This document shows positions 1 through 7,229 of a stretch of 51,148 bases of DNA, piece by piece (within the stretch, counting starts at the first letter, position 1; every line of letters begins with the position of its first letter). Under the pieces are notes generated by a model. The model was not told where the DNA came from and did no database searches. It saw only the letters and a program-made list of their open reading frames with translations. Source of the stretch: Novosphingobium sp. GTDB lineage: Bacteria > Pseudomonadota > Alphaproteobacteria > Sphingomonadales > Sphingomonadaceae. A program made the position numbers and the translations under genes. The stretch is taken from positions 1-51,148 of the forward strand of contig JAUYQH010000083.1 in assembly GCA_030697365.1 (NCBI GenBank), written 5' to 3'.

Positions 1-546
1 GGAGACGATCGTCGATTCAAGCCCTGCTGCACAGCTTCCGCCGTCGAGGACCAGCGGCATCCCAAGCGATGCGGCAACGTGCGCCGGTTCGGTGGGGCTG
101 ATCCCACCGCTGCGATTGGCCGAGGGGGCCGCCAGGGGGAACTCGCAGCGATCGAGCAGTGCGCGCACCAGCGGGTGCGCGGGGCAGCGCAGTGCCACGG
201 TACCCAGTCCGGCGGTCACCGCCGGAGCCAGACCGCAACCGACTCGAAGCGGCAGGACCATCGTCAGCGCCCCGGGCCAGAGCTTTTCCGCAAGGGATTC
301 AGCGCGTTCGTCGGTTTCGGCGAGTGCCTGCGCCGCTGAGAAATTGGAGACGTGGACGATCAGCGGGTTGAACGAGGGTCGCCCCTTGGCGCGATAAATC
401 GCGGCCACCGCGTCATCGCGGTCGGCGCGCGCAGCGAGGCCATAGACCGTCTCGGTCGGCACCGCGACCAGACCCCCGTCGCGCAGGATCGCGACGGCAT
501 CGCCGAGCGCCTCTTCGCCCGCAATCCGGGGAGTTGTCCCATCCAC
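1..546 (-). CDS. tsaC: Sua5/YciO/YrdC-type L-threonylcarbamoyladenylate synthase, 3' end outside window
   Basis: The enzyme makes threonylcarbamoyl-AMP from threonine, bicarbonate and ATP in the cytoplasm, the first step of the t6A37 modification of ANN-decoding tRNAs. The minus strand reads as an open YrdC domain: VPTETVYGLAA near residue 29, AKGRPSFNPLIVHV, LWPGALTMVL and APSANRSGGISPT, all family hallmarks. The frame stays open to base 1, so the C-terminus is missing and it cannot be told whether the extra Sua5 domain follows. The start is taken as GTG at 546; an in-frame TTG a few codons upstream is the alternative. It diverges from the acyl-CoA dehydrogenase gene with only about 45 bases between them. 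Confidence 0.88.
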   Translation of the reverse strand, partial: MDGTTPRIAGEEALGDAVAILRDGGLVAVPTETVYGLAARADRDDAVAAIYRAKGRPSFNPLIVHVSNFSAAQALAETDERAESLAEKLWPGALTMVLPLRVGCGLAPAVTAGLGTVALRCPAHPLVRALLDRCEFPLAAPSANRSGGISPTEPAHVAASLGMPLVLDGGSCAAGLESTIVS

Positions 547-591
547 GGCGGCGGCTATACGCAAGCCGCATCCGCCGACAAGGAAAAGCGT

Positions 592-2319
592 ATGGCCTTC
601 ACTGCTCCAACCGCCGACCAGCTGCTCGCACTCGAAGCCTGCGCAGGAATTGAAGAGCTCGCCACGCACGATCGCTTTGCCGCGGCGAGCGCCGATGTGG
701 TCCAGGCAATTGCGGAGGGGATCGGGGCTTTCGCAAAAGGCGAATGGGCTCCGCTCAACCGGCTGGGCGATACCGAAGGGGCAACGCTCGCCAACGGTGC
801 GGTGACCCTACCCGCAGGGTACCGCGCGGCCTATCGCGATTTCGTCGAGCAAGGCTGGAACTCGATCTCGGGGCCCGAGGAGTTCGGCGGGCAGGGGCTG
901 CCGTTCAGCCTGGCGACTTGCGTGCTCGAGACTTGCGGCACCGCCAACATGGGGTTCACGCTGCTGCCGATCCTGACCGTAGGCGCGATCGAGGCGATCC
1001 ACCACCACGGCAGCGAGGCGCAGAAGGAGCTCTATCTGCCCAGGCTGGTCAGCGGCGAATGGTCGGGGACGATGAACCTGACCGAGCCGCAGGCGGGCAG
1101 CGATGTGGGCGCGTTGCGAACGGCCGCCACGCCGATCGCGGACGGCGAACACGCGGGCAAGTATCGCATCGCCGGGACCAAGATCTTCATCACCTTCGGC
1201 GAGCACGACTGCGCCGATAACATCGTCCACCTCGTCCTCGCCCGGACCCCGGGCGCGCCTGCGGGTACGCGGGGGATATCGCTGTTCATCGTCCCCAAGC
1301 TGCTGGTCGCAGCGGATGGCGCACTGGGCGCGCGCAACGACCTGCGCTGCGTGGGGATCGAGCACAAGCTGGGGATCAACGCCTCGCCGACCTGCACGAT
1401 GAGCTATGGCGATGGCGGTGAGTGCATCGGCGAGCTGATCGGGCGCGAGAACGAAGGCCTCAAGGCGATGTTCACGATGATGAACTCCGCCCGGATCAAC
1501 GTCGGCAGCCAAGGCGTCCAGATCGCCGAGCGAGCGCTCCAGGCGGCGCAAGGCTATGCCCGCGACCGGGTGCAGTCGGCGCGCGCGGGATCGGCGGACA
1601 AGGCCCCGGTGGCGATCGTCGAGCACCCCGATGTCCGGCGGATGCTGCTGCGGATGCGCGCGCTCACCGAAGGCGCGCGGGCTCTGCTCTACTACACCGC
1701 GGGGCAGGTCGATCGCGGCGCGCTGGGCGCTGAAGCCGCACAGAAGCGCGCCGACTGTCTGGTCCCGCTGATCAAGGCGTGGGGCAGCGACATCGGGGTC
1801 GAGGTCGCCAGCCTGGGGGTTCAGATCCACGGGGGGATGGGGTTCATCGAGGAGACCGGTGCCGCGCAGCACTATCGCGACGCACGGATCGCTCCGATCT
1901 ACGAAGGCACCAACGGCATTCAGGCCGCCGATCTGGTCACCCGCAAGCTCGGCTACGAGTGCGGCGACGTGCTGCGCGCGCTGTTCGCCGATGTCGCACG
2001 CGAAACGGGCGGTGAGCTGGCCGCACTGGCACAGGATTGCCGCGAGGTGACCGACTGGATGGTCGGCGCCTCGCTCGACGACCGGCTGGCGGGCAGCGTC
2101 CCGTTCCTGGCTATGGCCGCGACCGCAGTGGCGGGGTGGCAGCTCCAGCGCCAAGCCGCCGTGGCCGCCGTGGCCGCCGGCGCGCTGGCAGTCTCGAAGC
2201 CCGTGGTCGCACGGTATTTCGCCGAGCATCTTGCCGCCGAGGCGCGCGGACTCAAGCGCGCGGCGATGGCGGGCGGAGAATTGCTCTATGCGCTCGACGC
2301 CGAGGCACTGGCCAGGTGA
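592..2319 (+). CDS. acyl-CoA dehydrogenase, long (~575 aa) class with C-terminal extension
   Basis: A FAD-dependent enzyme that alpha,beta-dehydrogenates an acyl-CoA thioester. The substrate cannot be told from sequence. The start is the ATG at 592 (MAFTAPTADQ), behind AAGGA at 580-584; the frame is open further upstream but that part overlaps the divergent tsaC gene. Visible family signatures are MNLTEPQAGSDVGAL in the middle beta-domain, the GGMGFIEETGAAQHYRDARI stretch and YEGTNGIQAADLV, where the Glu sits at the usual catalytic-base position. At 575 residues it is far longer than the 380-residue dehydrogenases and carries the extra C-terminal helical domain typical of the FadE/DmdC-like group. 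The next gene starts inside its stop codon. Confidence 0.9.
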   Translation: MAFTAPTADQLLALEACAGIEELATHDRFAAASADVVQAIAEGIGAFAKGEWAPLNRLGDTEGATLANGAVTLPAGYRAAYRDFVEQGWNSISGPEEFGGQGLPFSLATCVLETCGTANMGFTLLPILTVGAIEAIHHHGSEAQKELYLPRLVSGEWSGTMNLTEPQAGSDVGALRTAATPIADGEHAGKYRIAGTKIFITFGEHDCADNIVHLVLARTPGAPAGTRGISLFIVPKLLVAADGALGARNDLRCVGIEHKLGINASPTCTMSYGDGGECIGELIGRENEGLKAMFTMMNSARINVGSQGVQIAERALQAAQGYARDRVQSARAGSADKAPVAIVEHPDVRRMLLRMRALTEGARALLYYTAGQVDRGALGAEAAQKRADCLVPLIKAWGSDIGVEVASLGVQIHGGMGFIEETGAAQHYRDARIAPIYEGTNGIQAADLVTRKLGYECGDVLRALFADVARETGGELAALAQDCREVTDWMVGASLDDRLAGSVPFLAMAATAVAGWQLQRQAAVAAVAAGALAVSKPVVARYFAEHLAAEARGLKRAAMAGGELLYALDAEALAR

Positions 2320-3137
2320 GCGACCCGCTCGAGCGGATCGCCGCTGCGCTCGAGCGGCTCGCCCCGCCGGCACCGCCCGCGACCAACTGGGACGCGCATC
2401 CGGGCTATGTATGGGACCACGCCGGGGTCCGCGCGGTGCCGCTGATCGATGCGCCGCCGCTGGCGCTGCTCAAGGGGATCGACGCGCAGAAGGAAGCGGT
2501 GTCGGGTAACGTGACGCGGCTCGCAAACGGCGCGGCGGCGCACGATATGCTGCTGTGGGGGGCAAGGGGCATGGGCAAGTCGGCGCTGCTGCGCGCCGCT
2601 GTCGCCGCCACCCAGGCCCAGCGTCCCGGCGCGCTGGCGCTGGTCCAGGCCGCGCCCGACGCGCTCGCCAGCCTGCCCGCGCTGTTCACCGCGCTACGCA
2701 ACAGCGAGCGGCGCTTTCTGGTATTCCTCGACGATCTGGGGTTCGAGAGCGGGGATGCGCTCGAGGCGCGACACTTGCGCAGCTGGCTTGAGGGCGGGGT
2801 CGAGGCGCGCCCTGGCAACGTCCGCCTTGCCGTCACGAGCAATCGCCGTGCGATCCTAGAGCGCCATACGGCCGAGCAGGACGATCCCATCAACCCGCGC
2901 GATGCGGTCGACGACAAGCTCGCCCTGGCCGACCGCTTCGGGCTGAGCCTGGGCTTCCACGCGTGCAGCCAGGAAGACTACCTGGTCATCGTCGCCGGCT
3001 ATGCCGATGCCGCAGGCCTCGCATGGACCGAAGGCGACGCGCTCGAATGGTCGAAGCGCCGCGGTAGCCGCTCGGGTCGGGTGGCGTGGCAGTTCGTCAC
3101 CGAACTCGCGGGGCGGGCGGGGAAGCCGCTCGTCTGA
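2316..3137 (+). CDS. DUF815-family AAA ATPase
   Basis: A predicted cytoplasmic P-loop ATPase of 273 residues. Walker A is GARGMGKSALL (residues 82-92) and the Walker B strand is FLVFLDD (134-140), followed by a sensor-like AVTSNRR segment. This layout, with a helical N-terminus and a short ATPase core, matches DUF815 proteins, whose cellular role is not established. The start is GTG at 2316, overlapping the dehydrogenase TGA by four bases (GTGA), which suggests translational coupling. It converges on the sorbosone-dehydrogenase-like gene with only three bases between the stops. Confidence 0.85.
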   Translation: MSDPLERIAAALERLAPPAPPATNWDAHPGYVWDHAGVRAVPLIDAPPLALLKGIDAQKEAVSGNVTRLANGAAAHDMLLWGARGMGKSALLRAAVAATQAQRPGALALVQAAPDALASLPALFTALRNSERRFLVFLDDLGFESGDALEARHLRSWLEGGVEARPGNVRLAVTSNRRAILERHTAEQDDPINPRDAVDDKLALADRFGLSLGFHACSQEDYLVIVAGYADAAGLAWTEGDALEWSKRRGSRSGRVAWQFVTELAGRAGKPLV

Positions 3138-3140
3138 TGT

Positions 3141-4598
3141 TCAGTTCTTGAACACCCCGGAAGGCGCGGCGATCTCACCTGTGAGGCTGTCGGGCAATTC
3201 GACCCGATCGCCGGTCGCGGTCGATTGGACCGCAGCAATCGGCGCGGACCGTGTGGCCCCCGGCGCCACCACCCGCCAGATCGCCCCGCCGGTGTCGTCG
3301 CTGACCAGCAGTGCCCCATCCTTGGCCCAGGCCACCCACACCGGTCGGCCATGCGCGCGATCGCCTTTGGCGAGGAACCCGGTAAGCACCGGCACCGGCG
3401 GCTGTGGCAGATCGTTGCCGCGTGCGTCGAACGCGACGAAAACGACGTCGTAACCGCTGAGCGGCTTGCGGTTCCACGAACCGTGGCGGGCGATGAACGC
3501 GCCGTTGGCGAACTTCGGCCCGAGCAAGTTGCCACCCTTGGCGAACACCAGCCCGAGCGGAGCGGTGTGGCTGCCCAGCGCGTATTCGGGTCTGCGGATA
3601 TAGTTGAGCGTGTACATGGGTGCGGGCTCCTCGACCCGCATGTCGAGGTTGTCCTTCCAGTAGATCCACGGCCAGCCATAGTGCGCGCCGAATGGCACGT
3701 TGGTCAGGTAGTCAGGGACCAGGTCCGAACCGAGCATGTCGCGCTCGTTGACCACGGTCCACAACTCGCCCGAGGCCGGGCTCCAGTCCATCCCGTTGGG
3801 GTTGCGCAGCCCACTGGCGTAGATGCGGTGCGACTTCTTGGCGAAATCGTACTCGTGGATCGCGGCGCGGCCCTTCTCCTTGTCGATTCCCTTCTCCGCG
3901 ATATTCGACGCTGAGCCGACCGCGATGTAAAGCTGGGCGCCGTCGGGCGAGAGCAGCAGGTTGCGCGCCCAGTGGTTGCCGTTGTCGGGCAGGTCCATCA
4001 GCTTGACCGGATCACCGGTCAGCGTGGTGTCGCCCACCTTGAACGGAAATGAGAGCACCGCATCGGTATTGGCGATCAGCAGCTGCGATCCCTCTGGCGT
4101 CTCGCGCAAGGCCATCCCGTGCGGCGACTTGAGCCCCGACCGGAACAGGATCTTCTGTTCGGCCACGCCGTCGCCGTCGCCGTCGCGCAGCAGCTGGATG
4201 CGATCGGGCGAAGGCCCACCCGCGCCGACCTTCTTCATCAGCCAGTTCATCACGATGCCGGTGACGCCCTTGGCCGGACGCGGCTGGCTGTTGGTTTCGG
4301 CAACCAGCACGTCGCCATTGGGGAGTACAAGGATGGTCCTGGGATGATCGAGCCCCATCGCGAAGCGGCTGACCGAAAGCCCCGGGGCGGAGACCGGCGC
4401 CTCGCCCTGCTTCCAGCCGATCGGGTCGGCGGTAACGATCGTGGGTATCGTTTCGGGGTCGGGCTTGTCGAGCGTCGGACGCGGGCCGGAGAGTTGAGCA
4501 ACGGCATAGTCGGCTGTATCAGGGCGGGTGACGATCCACAGCGCGAGCGCCCCGACGACGACGATCCCGAGTATCCAGAGTGCGATCTTGCGCAGCAT
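3141..4598 (-). CDS. PQQ-dependent sugar dehydrogenase / L-sorbosone dehydrogenase-like protein
   Basis: A 485-residue protein with one N-terminal membrane helix (residues about 5-24) and a long six-bladed beta-propeller of the glucose/sorbosone dehydrogenase superfamily, so it should face the periplasm anchored to the inner membrane. Motifs include LDHPRTILVLPNGDVLVAET near the start of the propeller, SGLRNPNGMDWSP with the conserved Arg-Asn-Pro-Asn, ERDMLGSDLVPDYLTNV and HGSWNRKPLSGYDVVFV. In this family such motifs line the PQQ and substrate pocket; the true substrate is unknown. The ATG at 4598 is chosen because AGGA lies a few bases upstream and the hydrophobic helix follows directly. 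Confidence 0.87.
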   Translation of the reverse strand: MLRKIALWILGIVVVGALALWIVTRPDTADYAVAQLSGPRPTLDKPDPETIPTIVTADPIGWKQGEAPVSAPGLSVSRFAMGLDHPRTILVLPNGDVLVAETNSQPRPAKGVTGIVMNWLMKKVGAGGPSPDRIQLLRDGDGDGVAEQKILFRSGLKSPHGMALRETPEGSQLLIANTDAVLSFPFKVGDTTLTGDPVKLMDLPDNGNHWARNLLLSPDGAQLYIAVGSASNIAEKGIDKEKGRAAIHEYDFAKKSHRIYASGLRNPNGMDWSPASGELWTVVNERDMLGSDLVPDYLTNVPFGAHYGWPWIYWKDNLDMRVEEPAPMYTLNYIRRPEYALGSHTAPLGLVFAKGGNLLGPKFANGAFIARHGSWNRKPLSGYDVVFVAFDARGNDLPQPPVPVLTGFLAKGDRAHGRPVWVAWAKDGALLVSDDTGGAIWRVVAPGATRSAPIAAVQSTATGDRVELPDSLTGEIAAPSGVFKN

Positions 4599-4695
4599 TG
4601 CGATCCTGTTCCCTTGTTCGCGACCAGACCTAAGCGCGACGCATCTCTGCCGCAACAGCCTTGCTCACGCGCAGACCCGCTCCTAGCAAGCGGGG

Positions 4696-5181
4696 ATGTA
4701 CGAATTTGCCCCGACCGCCGACCTCCCCAAGGCCGAGATCTATCGCGAGCTGGCTGCCGCCGCCGAGGCGCTGACCGCAGGCGAGCCCGACGGAGTCGCC
4801 AACATGGCCAATGTCGCCGCGCTGATCTGGCAGTTCGTACCCCGGCTCAACTGGGCGGGGTTCTACCGCGCGCAAGGGCGTGAGCTGGTGCTCGGTCCGT
4901 TCGTGGGAAAGCCGGCCTGCATCCGCATCGCGTTCGGCCAGGGCGTGTGCGGGGCGGCCGCCGCATCGGGTGAGACCCAACTGGTGGCCGACGTTCATGC
5001 CTTTCCCGGCCACATCGCATGCGACGCCGCCAGCCGCTCCGAGCTGGTGGTGCCGGTGCTGCGCGGTGGCCGCACCGTGATCGCGGTGATCGATCTCGAC
5101 AGTCCCGAGCCGGGCCGTTTCGACGCCGACGATGCGCGCGGGATCGAGGCATTGGCCGCACTGGTCGCGCCGCGCATCTAG
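4696..5181 (+). CDS. msrC: GAF-domain free methionine-(R)-sulfoxide reductase
   Basis: Reduces free methionine-R-sulfoxide in the cytoplasm, taking electrons from the thioredoxin system. The 161-residue product is a single GAF domain. The three cysteines needed by E. coli fRMsr are all present with identical spacing: Cys75 in GKPAC, Cys85 in GVCGAAA and Cys109 in HIACD. The order LIWQFVPRLNWAGFYR, then VLGPFVGKPACIRIAFGQGVCG, is characteristic. The start is ATG at 4696, diverging from the sorbosone-dehydrogenase-like gene with about 97 bases of shared upstream DNA. Confidence 0.93.
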   Translation: MYEFAPTADLPKAEIYRELAAAAEALTAGEPDGVANMANVAALIWQFVPRLNWAGFYRAQGRELVLGPFVGKPACIRIAFGQGVCGAAAASGETQLVADVHAFPGHIACDAASRSELVVPVLRGGRTVIAVIDLDSPEPGRFDADDARGIEALAALVAPRI

Positions 5182-5189
5182 GCCCGAAT

Positions 5190-5213
5190 TGGGACACCAC
5201 ACCAGTCGTCCCA
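5190..5213. repeat. short inverted repeat after msrC
   Basis: TGGGAC (5190-5195) and GTCCCA (5208-5213) form a 6-base stem with a 12-base loop, nine bases after the msrC stop. No T-tract follows, so it is at best a weak stem-loop and not a convincing intrinsic terminator. Confidence 0.3.
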
Positions 5214-5214
5214 T

Positions 5215-5282
5215 GGCGACACTTGGCGTGCCGCGGGTTGCGATGGTAGCCAACGGGTAAAGCGCGGCGTCATAGTGTCGCC
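5215..5282. repeat. 9-bp perfect inverted repeat upstream of the glycine-zipper gene
   Basis: GGCGACACT at 5215-5223 and AGTGTCGCC at 5274-5282 are exact reverse complements separated by 50 bases. The pair fills the gap between msrC and the glycine-zipper gene and could be a spaced regulator site or a hairpin in the leader. No function can be assigned. Confidence 0.35.
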
Positions 5283-5303
5283 GCAGGACAGGGGATACGT
5301 CCG

Positions 5304-5927
5304 ATGCGCGCCACCATCATCGTCAAGGGGATCGGGCTGGCTCTCGCCATCACGGCTACCCCGGCGCTCGCCCGCCAGGAGAACCGTGCGGGATATCCGG
5401 CCTACCCGGCCTCATACATGCCTCCGGTCCAGGCGGCGTTCCCGGTCGACCGTGCGCTGGCCGAGCGTTGCGGGCTAGGCGCCGGCTCGGTCCGCCAGCA
5501 CATGCTCCCCGCCGCCTATTACGATGACCGCGGCGGCGGCCGCGGCGACGGATTGGAAGGAGCGCTGATCGGCGGCGTGGTCGGGGGACTTCTCGGCAAT
5601 CGCGTTGCAGGGCGCGGCGACCGCACGGTCGGCTCGGTGGCCGGGGCAGCCGTTGGTGCCATCGCCGGTGCGGCGATCGATCGCGCCCGGGATGAGGGTC
5701 GCGCACCGCCGCCGGGCTACGACACGCCCGTCGCCTATGAGGACGAATGCGACGCCGTGCTCCCGCCTGGCTATATGCTGGTCTCGGTTCCCGGCGGCCA
5801 GGAATGCCGCGACGAAGTGGTGACGCGCGAGGAATGGGTGCCCGAGTATGTCACCATACCCAATCGCACCACCATCCAGCGCGCCCCGCCCCGCAACCGG
5901 CGGGCCAGGCCGCGCCTGGGTAACTGA
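5304..5927 (+). CDS. glycine-zipper 2TM domain envelope protein
   Basis: A 207-residue exported protein. The N-terminus is a signal peptide (IIVKGIGLALAITATPALA, cleavage probably after residue 23). The middle holds a glycine zipper, GALIGGVVGGLLGNRVAGRG then VGSVAGAAVGAIAGAAIDRA, typical of small outer-membrane or periplasmic proteins related to the SlyB/Rcc01698 class. Cysteines near residues 56, 149 and 168 could form disulphides. The C-terminus is basic and proline-rich. It converges on the following acyl-CoA dehydrogenase gene. The family is often linked to envelope integrity, but no specific role is visible here. Confidence 0.8.
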   Translation: MRATIIVKGIGLALAITATPALARQENRAGYPAYPASYMPPVQAAFPVDRALAERCGLGAGSVRQHMLPAAYYDDRGGGRGDGLEGALIGGVVGGLLGNRVAGRGDRTVGSVAGAAVGAIAGAAIDRARDEGRAPPPGYDTPVAYEDECDAVLPPGYMLVSVPGGQECRDEVVTREEWVPEYVTIPNRTTIQRAPPRNRRARPRLGN

Positions 5928-5949
5928 TCCGCGCGGGCATCTGAAAAGC

Positions 5950-7104
5950 CTAGAGCTTCCGCCCGATCAGTTCCTTCATGATCTCGTTGGTGCCGCCGAA
6001 GATTCGCGTTACCCGCGCCGCGCGCCAGGCGCGGGCAAGCGGGTACTCGTTCATGTAGCCCGCCCCGCCGTGGAGTTGGAGGCACTTGTCCATCACCTCC
6101 CACTGGAGCTCGGTGTGCCACAGCTTGGCCGCCGCGCCCTCCTCGGGAGTCAGCTCTTTTCGCAGCAACCGCGCCAGCGCCCAGTCGAGGTGCGCCCAGC
6201 CGACCTGGAGCTTGGACTTGAGGTCGGCAAGGGTGAAGCGGGTGTTCTGGAAATCGATCACCGGCTTGCCGAACGCCTTGCGCTCGCGGGTGAATTCGAC
6301 CGTATCGTCGAACGCGCGCTGGGCGCTGGCCTGCGCGCTGACCGCGATCGACAGGCGCTCCTGCGGCAGCTCGCTCATCAGGTAGATGAAGCCCTTGCCT
6401 TCTTCGCCCAGGCAGTTGGTAATCGGCACGCGCACGTCCTCGAAGAACAGTTCGCTGGTGTCGGCCTCGTCCTGGCCGATCTTGTCGAGGTTGCGCCCGC
6501 GCTTGAAGCCTTCGCGGTTGGCTTCCACGAGGATGATCGAAACGCCCTTCCACTTGGGTTCGATTTCGGTGTCGGTCTTGGCGCAGACCAGGATCAGGTC
6601 GGCGTTCTGGCCATTGGTGATGTAGGTCTTGGAGCCGTTGATGACGTAGTGGTTTCCGTCCTTCTTCGCGGTGGTGCGGATGCCCTGAAGGTCGGACCCG
6701 GTGCCCGGCTCGGTCATCGCGATCGCAGTGATCACCTCGCCCGCGACCATCCGCGGCAGCCACTCGCGCTTCTGCTCCTCGCTGCCGTAGCTGACGAGAT
6801 AGTTGGTGACGATGTCCGACTGGAGCGAGAACCCGGTGGTCGCGCGGCCGTAGTAGGCGCTCTCCTCATCGACGATCGCGTTGTAGCCGAAGTCGAGCCC
6901 CAGACCGCCGTAGGCTTCGGGCACCGTCGGGCAGAGCATCCCCAGTTCGCCCGCCTTGGGCCAGATTTCGCGCGGGACGATCCCGTTCTCGGCCCATTCG
7001 GCAGCGTATGGCGCGACTTCCTTCTGGAGGAACTGGCGCACGGTCTGACGGAATGCCTCGTGATCCTCGGTATAGGCGGTACGAGCGAGCGAATCGAGCG
7101 ACAT
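5950..7104 (-). CDS. acyl-CoA dehydrogenase, LCAD/IVD-like class
   Basis: A 384-residue flavoprotein that desaturates acyl-CoA thioesters. AMTEPGTGSDLQGIR (about 129-143) and YITNGQNADL are the FAD/substrate signatures. At the MCAD catalytic position it has FGGTNEIM, with Gly instead of Glu. As in LCAD and isovaleryl-CoA dehydrogenase, the Glu of LPQERL (Glu249) is then expected to be the base; this is inferred from the family pattern. The start is ATG at 7104 behind a purine-rich GGGAAGGGA. A near-perfect 18-base palindrome lies 72 bases upstream and is a likely operator for this gene. Confidence 0.92.
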   Translation of the reverse strand: MSLDSLARTAYTEDHEAFRQTVRQFLQKEVAPYAAEWAENGIVPREIWPKAGELGMLCPTVPEAYGGLGLDFGYNAIVDEESAYYGRATTGFSLQSDIVTNYLVSYGSEEQKREWLPRMVAGEVITAIAMTEPGTGSDLQGIRTTAKKDGNHYVINGSKTYITNGQNADLILVCAKTDTEIEPKWKGVSIILVEANREGFKRGRNLDKIGQDEADTSELFFEDVRVPITNCLGEEGKGFIYLMSELPQERLSIAVSAQASAQRAFDDTVEFTRERKAFGKPVIDFQNTRFTLADLKSKLQVGWAHLDWALARLLRKELTPEEGAAAKLWHTELQWEVMDKCLQLHGGAGYMNEYPLARAWRAARVTRIFGGTNEIMKELIGRKL

Positions 7105-7175
7105 GGCTATCCCTTCCCAGAGGCATGTTGGAAAGCGCCGGGTTTGGCGACGGGTTTGGCCGCGGTCAATGCCAA

Positions 7176-7193
7176 TTTAATCGATCGGTTAAA
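7176..7193. promoter_or_regulatory. 18-bp palindrome, putative TetR-type operator
   Basis: TTTAATCGATCGGTTAAA reads as two 9-base half sites that match in 8 of 9 positions (TTTAATCGA against TTTAACCGA). It stands in the 125-base gap between the pilus usher stop and the start of the leftward acyl-CoA dehydrogenase, 72 bases before its ATG. Size, symmetry and central CGATCG fit operators of TetR/FadR-like regulators that often control acyl-CoA dehydrogenases. No regulator gene is adjacent, so the binding protein is unknown. Confidence 0.5.
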
Positions 7194-7229
7194 CCAGAGG
7201 CTTCGGACAAGTCGCGCCGCGCAACTTAC

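Noticed and set aside
808..2373. 521-codon open frame on the minus strand opposite the first acyl-CoA dehydrogenase
   Set aside because: Antisense of a clear gene in GC-rich DNA; residue make-up is Arg/Ala/Gly/His-rich and no motif is visible.
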